Below are positions 45,507 to 55,322 of a stretch of DNA of 64,000 bases, piece after piece; the first letter of the stretch is position 1, and each line of letters opens with the position of its first letter. The notes beneath the pieces are model-generated. The model was given only the letters and a program-made list of their open reading frames with translations, did not search any database and was not told the origin of the DNA. Source of the DNA: Zavarzinia aquatilis (GTDB lineage: Bacteria > Pseudomonadota > Alphaproteobacteria > Zavarziniales > Zavarziniaceae); the NCBI RefSeq assembly GCF_003173035.1, contig NZ_QGLE01000009.1, positions 124,001-188,000 on the forward strand. The letters are read 5' to 3'. The position numbers and the translations under genes are program-made.

Positions 45507-45526
45507 GCCCCGGCCTTCGCCGGGGC
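45507..45526. repeat. REP-like palindrome between convergent glcF and malic enzyme genes
   Basis: An 8-bp inverted repeat, GCCCCGGC / GCCGGGGC, with loop CTTC and trailing GACGA. It is the same architecture as the repeats at 2523-2650 and 5827. It lies between two 3' ends and may serve as a transcript end structure. Confidence 0.7.
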
Positions 45527-45548
45527 GACGATTTTGTGGAAAGCCGCC

Positions 45549-47195
45549 CTACAGCAGCTGCTTGTAGCTGGGGCGCCACATGCGCGAGCGGATGTAGAGT
45601 TCGATATCTTCCGGCTCGGGCACGCGGGCCTGGCCTTCCTTGAAGATTTCGGCGGCGACCTTCACCGCGACCTGGACCGAGGCTTCGAGAATACCCGAGA
45701 GCGGCGGATAGATCAGGCCGGCGTCGAGGTCGGCTTGCGTCACCTGCTCCGCGACGGCGCGGGCGGCGGTGATGAACATGCCGTCGGTCACGCGGCTGGC
45801 CTCGGTCGCATAGACCGCGAGGCCGACCGCCGGGAAGATATAGACATTGTTGCCCTGGCCGGGCACCAGCGTCTTGTCGCCGATGCGCACCGGCGGGAAG
45901 GGGCTGCCGGAGGCGAAGATCGCCCTTCCTTCCGACCATTTGTAGGCTTCTTCCGCCGTGCATTCGGCGTGACTGGTCGGGTTGGAATAGGGGAAGACGA
46001 TCGGCCGCTCGTTCAGGCGGGCCATTGCCTCGATCACTTCCTGAGTGAAGGCCTTGGCGACGGCGGAGACGCCGATGATGCCGGTCGGCTTCAGGGCCTC
46101 GATCGCCTCGGCGAAGCTGCGCAGCTGCTCGCCCTTGTGGGCGAAGGGGCGCTGGAAGCTGGCGAGATCGTTGCGGCTCTCGACGACGAGGCCCTCGATG
46201 TCGAAGAGGTGGCAGCGGGCGCGCGCCTCCTCCAGCGGCAGGCCGGCCTGATGCATGACCTGCGACAACAGATTGGCGATGCCGGTGCCGGCCGAGCCGG
46301 CGCCAAGGAACAGGAATCGCTGCTCGGTCAGCGGCTTGCCGGTGATGCGCAGCGCGGCGAGCACGCCCGCGACGGCGACACCGGCGGTGCCCTGGATGTC
46401 GTCGTTGAAGCAGCTCACCCGATTGCGATACCGCTCGAGCAGCGGCACCGCGTTCACATTGGCGAAATCCTCGAACTGGATGCAGCAGCGCGGGAAGACT
46501 TCCTGCACCGCCTGGACGAATTCCTCGAGGAAGTCGTCATAGTCCTTGCCGCGCACGCGGGACTGTTTCAGGCCCATGTAGAGCGGGTCGCGCAGCAGAG
46601 CCTCGTTATTGGTGCCGACGTCGATCATGACGGGCAAGGTCATGCGCGGCGGCACGCCGGCGCAGGCGGTATAGAGGTTCAGCTTGCCGATCGGAATGCC
46701 CATGCCGTTGGTGCCGAGATCGCCAAGGCCGAGGATGCGCTCGCCGTCGGTCACGACGATGAAGCGGATGTCCTTCTCCGGCCAGTGGCGCAGGATCTCG
46801 GCGATGCGGCCCTTGCGGTTGATGCCGAGATAGATGCCCTTCGGCCGGCGCATGATGTGGCCGTAGGTCTGGCAGGCGGCGCCCACGGTCGGCGTGTAGA
46901 CGATGGGCATGAAGCGGACCGGGTCCGACATGATCGTCTTGTAGAACAGGGTGCGGTCGTTGTCGGCGAGGGACTGCAGGAAGATGTAGCGGCCCATGTC
47001 GGTCGACTTCTTCGCCAGCTGCAGCATGATGCGCTTCAGGCGGTTTTCCTCGGTGTCGATCCCCTCGGGCATCAGGCCGATCAGGCCGAAAGCCTCGCGC
47101 TCCGCCTCGGTGAAGGCCGTGCCCTTGTTCAGGCGGGGGTTCTGCATGAGATCCATGCCGGTGGGAATACCGCCTGGCACCGATGCCTTGGTCAT
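45549..47195 (-). CDS. maeA: NAD-dependent malic enzyme
   Basis: A 548-residue malic enzyme of the large (eukaryote-like/MaeA) type. Motifs are VYTPTVGAACQTYGHI near residues 108-123, VVTDGERILGLGDLGTNGMGIP around 147-168, the ENFAN-equivalent FEDFANVNAVPLLERYR, CFNDDIQGTA and the NAD loop FLGAGSAGTGIANLL. It decarboxylates malate to pyruvate with a divalent metal. The large type usually uses NAD, but cofactor choice is not certain from sequence. It is monocistronic, with a 228-bp gap to the pyrophosphatase gene. Confidence 0.92.
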   Translation of the reverse strand: MTKASVPGGIPTGMDLMQNPRLNKGTAFTEAEREAFGLIGLMPEGIDTEENRLKRIMLQLAKKSTDMGRYIFLQSLADNDRTLFYKTIMSDPVRFMPIVYTPTVGAACQTYGHIMRRPKGIYLGINRKGRIAEILRHWPEKDIRFIVVTDGERILGLGDLGTNGMGIPIGKLNLYTACAGVPPRMTLPVMIDVGTNNEALLRDPLYMGLKQSRVRGKDYDDFLEEFVQAVQEVFPRCCIQFEDFANVNAVPLLERYRNRVSCFNDDIQGTAGVAVAGVLAALRITGKPLTEQRFLFLGAGSAGTGIANLLSQVMHQAGLPLEEARARCHLFDIEGLVVESRNDLASFQRPFAHKGEQLRSFAEAIEALKPTGIIGVSAVAKAFTQEVIEAMARLNERPIVFPYSNPTSHAECTAEEAYKWSEGRAIFASGSPFPPVRIGDKTLVPGQGNNVYIFPAVGLAVYATEASRVTDGMFITAARAVAEQVTQADLDAGLIYPPLSGILEASVQVAVKVAAEIFKEGQARVPEPEDIELYIRSRMWRPSYKQLL

Positions 47196-47337
47196 TGGTC
47201 TTGGCTTTCTTGTCGATCCAAAGGGTCCGGCGATCGCCTGCGGGCACTATACGCCGCGATCTGGTCGCAGAGGTAGTGGAGCCTGCCGGGGTGCGCAACC
47301 TTCTCCTTGGTCTAAGGCGAGGGGCGTCATGCGCAAA

Positions 47338-47365
47338 TGAAAAGGGGTGCCGTTGCCGGCACCCC
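47338..47365 (-). terminator. Intrinsic terminator of the ppa gene
   Basis: On the minus strand a 9-bp stem (GGGGTGCCG with its complement, 4-nt loop) is followed by TTTTCA. It lies about 60 bp after the ppa stop codon. Confidence 0.75.
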
Positions 47366-47423
47366 CATCATGCGATTTCGCATCGAAAGGTAAATTGGGT
47401 GCGGCGCAACATGCGCCGCCGTC

Positions 47424-47948
47424 TTACTTTGCCCGTTCGATCGCTTCGAGAATGAGCGCCTTGGCCTCTTCCGGGCCGACCCACTTCACGATGGTCACCC
47501 ACTTGCCCTTTTCCAGATCCTTGTAGTGCTGGAAGAAATGGGCGATCTGCTCGCACAGGATGTCCGGCAGGTCGGCGTAGGACTTCACGTCCTTGTAGAA
47601 GGGATGCAGCTTGTCGACGGGGACGGCGATGATCTTCTCGTCGGCGCCGGCTTCGTCTTCCATGAGGAGGGCGCCGATCGGGCGCGCGCGGATGATCGAG
47701 GCGGCGGCGACCGGCGACTGGCCGATCACGATCACATCCGCCGGATCGCCGTCGCCCGACTTGGTGTGCGGGATGAAGCCGTAGTTGCCCGGGTAGTACA
47801 TGGCGGTGTGCAGGAAGCGGTCGACGAAGAGCGCGCCCGATTCCTTGTCCAGTTCGTATTTTACCGGCACGCCGCCCTGCGGAATTTCGATCACGACGTT
47901 GATGTCGTCGGGCGGATTCTTGCCGATCGAAACCTTGCTGATATCCAT
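47424..47948 (-). CDS. ppa: Inorganic pyrophosphatase
   Basis: A 174-residue family I (soluble) pyrophosphatase. The signature DGDPADVIVIG gives three of the metal-binding aspartates near residues 66-76; KYELDKESGALFVDRFLHTAMYYP and PVDKLHPFYKDVKSYADLP are further active-site segments. It hydrolyses pyrophosphate in the cytoplasm and pulls biosynthetic reactions forward. Length matches bacterial enzymes. It has its own terminator and is co-directional with the malic enzyme gene. Confidence 0.96.
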   Translation of the reverse strand: MDISKVSIGKNPPDDINVVIEIPQGGVPVKYELDKESGALFVDRFLHTAMYYPGNYGFIPHTKSGDGDPADVIVIGQSPVAAASIIRARPIGALLMEDEAGADEKIIAVPVDKLHPFYKDVKSYADLPDILCEQIAHFFQHYKDLEKGKWVTIVKWVGPEEAKALILEAIERAK

Positions 47949-48011
47949 GATGGTCCCCGGTTCAAAAAAAGCGTAAGGCGGCGCGGACCATAGCGCCTGC
48001 GGCCAAAGAAA

Positions 48012-48920
48012 TCACCTAGCCAATAGCAGTAAGAGCACGCTGGCGACGATCAGCGCCGCCCCGGCATATTCCCGGCGGACCGGCCGCTCGCGGAAAACCA
48101 GGATCGACATGGCGATGGAAAAGACGATTTCCACCTGGGCGAGGGCGCGGACATGGGCGACGGGCTCCAGCGTCATGGCGAGGAACCAGCCGAAGGAGCC
48201 GACCACCGACATGATCCCGACGCTGGCCGCCGGCTTTCGCGCGAAGCCGAGCGCGCCCTTCAATGCCTTGCGGTCGGCGGCGAGCAGATAGAGGCCCATC
48301 AGCACGGTCTGCATCGCCGTGATCGCGCAGAGCGTGGTCACGGCCCGGATCAGACTGTCGCCCGACGGCAGCGACAGGGCGGCCGAGCGGATGCCGATGC
48401 CCGAAAGGGCGAAGAAGAAGCCGGACGCGAGGCCGTAAACCGTCGCCGGCTCCCGCCAGGCCTCGGTCAGCGGGATGGTGCCGCCGCTGCGCCGCGCCGT
48501 CGTCAGCAGGACGAGGCCGCGGAAGCCGATGGCGATGGCGGCCCAGCCGCCGGGACTCAGGCCCTCGCCCAGCACCGCCAGCGACAGCACGGCGGCCTGG
48601 ATCGTCTCGGTCTTGGAGAAGGTGGTGGCGACGGCGAAATTGCGCAGCGTATAGGCATGGATCAGGCAGCCGGTGGCGACGATCTGCGGAATGCCGCCCA
48701 GCAGGGCATAGAGAAAGAAATCGGCCCCCGGCGCGGGCAGGGGCGCGCCCTGCCCGGCGAGGCCCGCCAGCAAGAGGGCAGCCAGCGGCGCGCCATAGAA
48801 ATAGCGGGCGAAATGAGCGCCGTTCTGGCCGATGACGCCGGTCAGGCGCTTCTGCTGGGCCGTGCGCAGGGTCTGCAGCGCGGCGGCGGTCACGGTCAGC
48901 GGAATCCATAAGGCAATCAT
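48012..48920 (-). CDS. DMT-family (EamA-like) transporter
   Basis: A 302-residue inner-membrane protein with about ten hydrophobic helices and two EamA-type repeats. Clear helices include GLASGFFFALSGIGIRSAAL in the second half and AGAALIVASVLLLLLAR at the C-terminus; VFRERPVRREYAG is the usual loop before the last helix. The ATG at 48920 has AGGA 9 nt upstream; an ATG at 48929 sits directly on that site. It is divergent from a LysR regulator, 98 bp apart, a common exporter-regulator arrangement. The substrate (amino acid or metabolite) is unknown. Confidence 0.82.
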   Translation of the reverse strand: MIALWIPLTVTAAALQTLRTAQQKRLTGVIGQNGAHFARYFYGAPLAALLLAGLAGQGAPLPAPGADFFLYALLGGIPQIVATGCLIHAYTLRNFAVATTFSKTETIQAAVLSLAVLGEGLSPGGWAAIAIGFRGLVLLTTARRSGGTIPLTEAWREPATVYGLASGFFFALSGIGIRSAALSLPSGDSLIRAVTTLCAITAMQTVLMGLYLLAADRKALKGALGFARKPAASVGIMSVVGSFGWFLAMTLEPVAHVRALAQVEIVFSIAMSILVFRERPVRREYAGAALIVASVLLLLLAR

Positions 48921-49018
48921 CGGGGACATTCCTTTCGGCCGCTGAAGATCGCGCCGAAAGCAAGGACCGTCCAATAGGGGCTTGTGCGGATATCATAAGA
49001 AAATCTAATGTTCTTGCC

Positions 49019-49906
49019 ATGTCCCGCCGCCTTCCGCCCCTCAAGGCCTTGCAGGCCGCCGAAGCGGTGCATCGCCATGGCGGTGTCGCCGCCGCGGCCC
49101 GCGCCCTCGGTGTCAGCCAGCCGGCGGTGAGCCAGCAGCTGCGCCTGCTCGAGGCCGATCTCGGCCAGCCGCTGTTCGTCCGCGACAGGGGGCGGCTGGT
49201 GCCGACGGCGACGGGTGCCCTGGTCCTGCCACGCCTGAGCCAGGCTTTCAGCCAGTTGCGCGAGGCGGTCGATCTCGCGGCGCGGGAGACGACGCGGGGC
49301 CTGACCGTCGCGGTGCTGCCCAGTTTCGCCATGCGCTGGCTGATCCCCCGGCTGGGTGGTTTCGAGGCGCTGCATCCGGGGATCGACCTGCGGCTGGCGA
49401 CGGCGTCCGATCCGGTCGCGCGGCTGCGCGACGGCAGCGCCGATCTCGCCATCGCTCTTGGCCGGGACGCGGGCGATTGGCCCGGCCTCGCCGCCGAAGC
49501 CCTGCTGGTCGAAGACATGGCGCCGGTCGTCGCCCCCGGCCTCGCGCCTGGGCTACGGGTGCCGGCCGACCTGCGGCATCTCGCCCGCCTTGTCGTCGAT
49601 GTGCCGGAGCGGGCGGGGGATTGGGCCCTGTGGCTGGCGGCGGCGGGCGTGCCCGATCTGCCGGCGGCGGCGGTCCGTCCTTTCGAATCCTCGGCGCAGG
49701 CCCTGGCGGCGGCGGTCGCGGGGCGCGGCGTCGCCCTCGCCGCGCGGCATTTCGTGCTCGATGACCTCGCGGCCGGGCGGCTGGTCCAGCCCTTTCCCCT
49801 GTCGGTGCCGGCGCCGGACGGCCATTGGCTGGTCACCCGGCCCGGCCGGACAAGGGGCGAGGCGCTTCGCCGTTTTCTGACCTGGGTCAAAGCCGCGGCG
49901 TCCTGA
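49019..49906 (+). CDS. LysR-family transcriptional regulator, GcvA-like
   Basis: A 295-residue LysR regulator. The helix-turn-helix is in the first 60 residues (VAAAARALGVSQPAVSQQLRLLEADLGQPLF), followed by a two-lobed effector domain starting near residue 95 (LTVAVLPSFAMRWLIPRLGGF), which resembles the GcvA subgroup. It is divergent from the DMT transporter and probably controls it and itself through the 98-bp intergenic region. It is too far from the steroid genes to be assumed as their regulator. Confidence 0.9.
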   Translation: MSRRLPPLKALQAAEAVHRHGGVAAAARALGVSQPAVSQQLRLLEADLGQPLFVRDRGRLVPTATGALVLPRLSQAFSQLREAVDLAARETTRGLTVAVLPSFAMRWLIPRLGGFEALHPGIDLRLATASDPVARLRDGSADLAIALGRDAGDWPGLAAEALLVEDMAPVVAPGLAPGLRVPADLRHLARLVVDVPERAGDWALWLAAAGVPDLPAAAVRPFESSAQALAAAVAGRGVALAARHFVLDDLAAGRLVQPFPLSVPAPDGHWLVTRPGRTRGEALRRFLTWVKAAAS

Positions 49907-49948
49907 CCGGGTCATGGTGGCGCGCCATTCGAGATCGAGGAGGCCGCC

Positions 49949-50479
49949 GTGAAGACCCTGCATCCATCCAAGGTCTATCAGATGCTGGAGCCCGGCCCGG
50001 TCGCCCTGCTGGCGACGGCGCAGGACGGCAAGGCCAATGTCATGACCATGTCCTGGCACATGATGGTGGAATTCGAGCCGCCGCGCATCGCCTGCATCGT
50101 CAGCGGCGCCGACCACAGTTTCACCGCCCTGCGCGAGACCGGCGAATGCGTGATCGCGGTGCCGCCCGCCACCATGGCGGAACGCGTGGTGGAGATCGGC
50201 AATTGCTCCGGCCGGGAGGTGGACAAATTCGCCCGCTTCCACCTCGACAGCCATCCGGCGAAACTGGTGGCGGCGCCGCTGATCGCCGGCTGCCTCGCCA
50301 ATATCGAATGCCGGGTGATCGACGACAGCCTGGTCGATCGCTTCAACCTCTTCGTCCTCGAGGCGGTGCACAGCTGGTTCGACCCTGCCCTCACCGGGGT
50401 GTCGACGCTGCATCACCGGGGCTGGGGCGAATTCGCCCTGGACGGTGAAATCATTCGCCTGAAATCGCGTATGCGTTGA
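49949..50479 (+). CDS. Flavin-reductase-like FMN-binding protein
   Basis: A 176-residue split-barrel flavoprotein. It has ALLATAQDGKANVMTMSWHMMV near residues 19-40 and PPRIACIVSGADHSF, which form the FMN site in the flavin reductase-like family (COG1853). The GTG at 49949 is the start, with GAGGAGG 5 nt upstream. This branch often binds FMN without a known partner oxygenase. It lies 42 bp after the LysR gene and 111 bp before the acyl-CoA synthetase, all on the plus strand. Function beyond flavin binding is not clear. Confidence 0.78.
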   Translation: MKTLHPSKVYQMLEPGPVALLATAQDGKANVMTMSWHMMVEFEPPRIACIVSGADHSFTALRETGECVIAVPPATMAERVVEIGNCSGREVDKFARFHLDSHPAKLVAAPLIAGCLANIECRVIDDSLVDRFNLFVLEAVHSWFDPALTGVSTLHHRGWGEFALDGEIIRLKSRMR

Positions 50480-50590
50480 AAAGTTCGCGGGCTTCGCCCC
50501 CCGAAATCGGGCAGGTTGACGAAGGCACCGGCAACACTTAAGTGCTGATCGAGAGAGAGCACCACCACACAACAAGAGATGGGGGAGAAC

Positions 50591-52234
<1,644 letters not shown>

Positions 52235-52253
52235 CCGGCGGCATTCCCGATGG

Positions 52254-52285
52254 AAAACCCCGCTCCGGCGGGGTTTTCTTTTTGT
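52254..52285 (+). terminator. Intrinsic terminator after the acyl-CoA synthetase gene
   Basis: A perfect 10-bp stem, AAAACCCCGC / GCGGGGTTTT, with a 4-nt loop, followed by CTTTTTG. It lies 20 bp after the stop codon and isolates the B12 operon downstream. Confidence 0.92.
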
Positions 52286-52337
52286 GGCGCGTGATTGCCC
52301 GTTGACGTCGATGCGCCGCTGATGGACATTAGCCCCG

Positions 52338-52530
52338 CTTTGACGGTTCCCGCGCCCTCCAAAGGCCGGGATTAAAAGGGAACACGGAAGGCGCGTTGTC
52401 GCGCCCGGCCGTGGCTGTCCCCGCAACTGTGAGCGGTGAGTTCGCACCTCAAGTCACTGGTCGAGTGCCTTCGGGCCGGCCGGGAAGACGGTGCAGGACG
52501 CTGATCCGCGAGCCAGGAGACCTGCCGCCA
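52338..52530 (+). ncRNA. Cobalamin riboswitch
   Basis: The aptamer shows the canonical elements in order: GGTTCCCGC, then AAAGGGAACACGGAA, the core GCTGTCCCCGCAACTGT (about 52414-52430) and the B12 box AGCCAGGAGACCTGCC at 52511-52526. It sits 280 bp before the BtuB-type gene, which it should repress when adenosylcobalamin is bound. An 8-bp pairing, GCATCACT (52534-52541) with AGTGATGC (52588-52595), just downstream encloses a smaller hairpin and is a candidate expression platform. Confidence 0.95.
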
Positions 52531-52700
52531 GGGGCATCACTTTACCACCGGTCGGGTGAACCGGGGGTAGCGGACCCAATCCGTCGCAGTGATGCGTCCA
52601 TAGGCGCCGTCCCGGCCGGGCCTTGCCCGTTCCTGCCGTAACGTGCCCCGTTCTGTAACGTGCCGGATGGCGATCCGGCCGAAGGCGGCGCTTTGTCCAA

Positions 52701-52753
52701 CGCCTGTCCGCATCCGCGGACGGGGTAGCGCCTGTCCGCATCCGCGGACGGGG
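52701..52753 (+). repeat. 25-bp tandem direct repeat with internal dyad in the btuB leader
   Basis: Two identical 25-bp units (52701-52725 and 52729-52753), separated by 3 bp, begin CGCCTGTCCGC. Each contains the inverted repeat GTCCGC-ATCC-GCGGAC, so the leader RNA can form two adjacent hairpins 57 bp before the btuB start. A shorter direct repeat, GTAACGTGCC, lies just upstream (about 52638-52663). No coding sequence is apparent in 52531-52809. Confidence 0.75.
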
Positions 52754-52809
52754 CAGGACGCGTGCGCCCGAATGGCGGCCGCGCGCCTGCCCGCCTTCAG
52801 GGGATCGTC

Positions 52810-54750
52810 ATGTCACGGCTCGGGTTCCTTCTCGCCACCGCCTCCCTCGCCACCCTCGGTATCGCCGCCGCCCGGGCGGAAGAGGCCGAGCTTCTGCCCG
52901 AAGTCTCGGTCAGCGCCAATCTGGGCGAGGTCACGCCGCTGACCGCGGTTGGCAGCGCCCTATCCATCATCACCGCCGAGGAGCTGGAGGCGAAGCAGAT
53001 CCGCGTCGTCTCGGACGCGCTCCGTCTCGTGCCCGGTGTCGCGGTCAGCCGCACCGGCACCATCGGCAACCAGACCCAGGTGCGCATCAGAGGCTCGGAA
53101 GCCAATCAGACCCTGGTGATGATCGACGGTGTTGTCGTCAACAACCCGGCGTCGTCGTCCGAATTCGATTTCGGCCATCTGCTGACCGCCGACATAGAGC
53201 GCATCGAGGTGCTGCGCGGGCCTCAGAGCGCGCTTTACGGCTCCGACGCGGTCGGCGGCGTGATCAATATCGTCACGCGGAAAGGCGCGCCCGGCTCGAC
53301 CGTGACCACAAGCATCGAGGGGGGCAGCGGCGGGACGCTGATCGGCACCGTCTCGGCCAGCGCCGCAGGGGAAGGCTTCTCGATCCGCGCCGGCACCACG
53401 GGCACGACGACCGAAGGCACGTCCTCCGCCGCGAAATGGCGCGGCAACGGCGAAGACGACGCCTATCGCGGCATTACCTCTTCCGTGAACGCCAGCTTCG
53501 ACCCCTCGAAGCAGCTGGGCTTTGACCTCGTCTTCCGCGATACCCATTTCAAGGGCGACTACGACGATTTCGGCCTGCGCGTCGGCGATACCACGAGCCG
53601 CTATCAATACGCCTATGACGCCAACGCCGGGTCGCGGGGTGACGAGACCTTCGCCCGCGTCCAGGCCCGTCTGTCGCTGCTCGAAGGCCGCTGGACCCAC
53701 AAGCTCGGTCTCGCGCATTTCCGTGCCGACACCGACTACCTGAGCGACGGTGCCGTCACCTCGTCGTCCCACGGCGAGACGACCCGCTACGACTATCAGA
53801 CCGACTATGCCTTCGAGACGCCCGGCTTCGCCGACGCATCGCACCTCGTCACTTTCGCCGCCGAACACAAGCGCGACGAAATCGTTTCCTATGTCGAGAA
53901 GGCGGTCGATCAGGATTCCCTTGTGGGCCAGTACCAGCTGCGCCTGTTCGACGACCTCAGCCTCACGGGCGCCCTACGCCGCGATGTTCATGACCTCTTC
54001 GAGGATGCGACGACCTGGCGCGCCACGGCGGCCTATCATCTCGATCCGACCGGGACCAAGTTCCGCCTGTCCTACGGCACGGGCGTGAAGAACCCGACGA
54101 TCAACGAACTCCACGGCTACGGCAGCAGCTACAAGGGCAATCCCGACCTGAAGCCCGAAAAGGGCAGGGGCTGGGATGCCGGCATCGACCAGTCCCTGCT
54201 CGGCGACCGGCTGAGCCTGGGCGTGACCTATTTCGACCAGCGCATCTCGGACGAGATCGGCAGCACCTATGTCTATGACGCCGGCAGCGGCTCCTATGTC
54301 GGCACGCCGATCAACGATCCGGCCACGTCGCGCCATCGCGGCGTCGAGTTCGAGCTGCTGGCCGAGCCGGTCGACGCGCTGACCGTCCGCCTGTCCTACA
54401 GCTACACCCACGCCCGCGACGGCAAGACGGGCGAGGCCGAGGTCCGCCGCCCGGCCAACCAGGGCAGCCTCGACATCGGCTACCGTTTCCTCGAAGGCAG
54501 GGCGTCGGCCAACCTGGGTCTTGTCTACACCGGCGACTTCAAGGACGTGCTCTACACAAGGAGCTGGTCGTCCGAAGTCCAGGACATGGACAGTTACACC
54601 GTGGTCAATCTGGCCGGCTCCTACCGGGTCGTCGACAATGTCGAGCTTTATGCAAGGGTCGAGAACCTGTTCGACGAGGAATACGAGGAAGTCTATTCCT
54701 ACGGCTCGCTCGGCCGTTCGGCTTATGCCGGCGTTAAGGCGTCGTTCTGA
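52810..54750 (+). CDS. btuB: TonB-dependent vitamin B12 receptor BtuB
   Basis: A 646-residue outer-membrane receptor. The signal peptide spans about residues 1-23 (LLATASLATLGIAAARA). A TonB-box-like LLPEVSVSA follows, then the plug domain with VRIRGSEANQTLVMIDGVVVNN and IEVLRGPQSALYGSDAVGGVINI. The barrel ends in GRSAYAGVKASF with terminal phenylalanine. The upstream cobalamin riboswitch and the downstream BtuF-like gene identify the substrate as B12 or a cobinamide rather than an iron chelate. The ATG at 52810 places the signal peptide at the N-terminus. Its stop overlaps the next start by one base. Confidence 0.93.
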   Translation: MSRLGFLLATASLATLGIAAARAEEAELLPEVSVSANLGEVTPLTAVGSALSIITAEELEAKQIRVVSDALRLVPGVAVSRTGTIGNQTQVRIRGSEANQTLVMIDGVVVNNPASSSEFDFGHLLTADIERIEVLRGPQSALYGSDAVGGVINIVTRKGAPGSTVTTSIEGGSGGTLIGTVSASAAGEGFSIRAGTTGTTTEGTSSAAKWRGNGEDDAYRGITSSVNASFDPSKQLGFDLVFRDTHFKGDYDDFGLRVGDTTSRYQYAYDANAGSRGDETFARVQARLSLLEGRWTHKLGLAHFRADTDYLSDGAVTSSSHGETTRYDYQTDYAFETPGFADASHLVTFAAEHKRDEIVSYVEKAVDQDSLVGQYQLRLFDDLSLTGALRRDVHDLFEDATTWRATAAYHLDPTGTKFRLSYGTGVKNPTINELHGYGSSYKGNPDLKPEKGRGWDAGIDQSLLGDRLSLGVTYFDQRISDEIGSTYVYDAGSGSYVGTPINDPATSRHRGVEFELLAEPVDALTVRLSYSYTHARDGKTGEAEVRRPANQGSLDIGYRFLEGRASANLGLVYTGDFKDVLYTRSWSSEVQDMDSYTVVNLAGSYRVVDNVELYARVENLFDEEYEEVYSYGSLGRSAYAGVKASF

Positions 54751-55322
54751 TGGCCGCCGTCTCACGCATCGTCGAGGAGGCGGGCAACGGCAAGGTGGAA
54801 ATCTTCCCCCTGCCGACCGGCGCCGACTTCCTGTTCGACCTCTGCAAGCTGCTGTTCGAGAAACACTGGCACGAGATCGTCTTCGGTTCTTGCGTGCAGG
54901 GCGCGGTCTTCGAGATCGCGGTCGACCGTGCGCCGAAGAAGGTCGTGCTGTTCGACGGCTATCTGACCGTCGATTTCGGCCGCTGGCATTTCCACCTCTG
55001 CATCGGCGAGAACAGGGGCACCCCGCGCCATCCGACGCCGCCCGAACTGGCCCGCCACCGCCGCACGGCGCGGGCCGAGCTTTATCGCGGCTTGCGGGAC
55101 GACGGGGCACCACGGTCCTGGGGTCTGCGCCTGTTCAATGGCGCGGGCGAGCAGCAGATGACGGTGTTCCTGCCCAATCCGCTGCTGACCCCCGATATGA
55201 AGCCGGCGCGGCCGCCCGATTTCAGCCGCCTCGCCCTGTGGGACGAGTTGCGGCGGGTCTGTCTCGGCCTCGATCCCGATCCGCTCGACCGCACGGCCGA
55301 GGGCTTTCCGTGTGGCGGCTGA
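54750..55322 (+). CDS. Conserved-looking 190-residue protein in the B12 uptake operon, unknown function
   Basis: A 190-residue protein translated from an ATG that overlaps the btuB stop (TGATG). There is no signal peptide or TM segment, so it is likely cytoplasmic. Notable parts are LFEKHWHEIVFGSCVQGAVFEI near residues 35-56, a histidine- and tryptophan-rich FGRWHFHLCIGENRGTPRHP near 76-95 and GLRLFNGAGEQQMTVFLPNP near 124-143. The WHFHLC...H cluster could bind a metal, which would fit a cobalt or B12 context. I do not recognise a named family. The coupling between btuB and the btuF-like gene suggests a role in cobalamin uptake or processing. Confidence 0.75.
   Translation: MAAVSRIVEEAGNGKVEIFPLPTGADFLFDLCKLLFEKHWHEIVFGSCVQGAVFEIAVDRAPKKVVLFDGYLTVDFGRWHFHLCIGENRGTPRHPTPPELARHRRTARAELYRGLRDDGAPRSWGLRLFNGAGEQQMTVFLPNPLLTPDMKPARPPDFSRLALWDELRRVCLGLDPDPLDRTAEGFPCGG

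Noticed and set aside
48016-49890. Open frame of 624 codons on the minus strand across the transporter and LysR region
   Set aside because: It is a different frame of the DMT transporter and is antisense to LysR; arginine- and serine-rich with no domain.
49019-49906. LysR regulator as the regulator of the steroid island
   Set aside because: It is 21 kb away, divergent from a DMT transporter which is its probable target, and none of the 18-bp operator copies is next to it.
52396-52641. Small open frame of 81 codons within the cobalamin riboswitch
   Set aside because: It lies inside the conserved aptamer, whose structure explains the sequence; no ribosome-binding site or family resemblance.
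52701-52753. Possible CRISPR remnant
   Set aside because: Only two units with a 3-bp spacer and an internal hairpin; no spacer-like sequence and no cas genes nearby.
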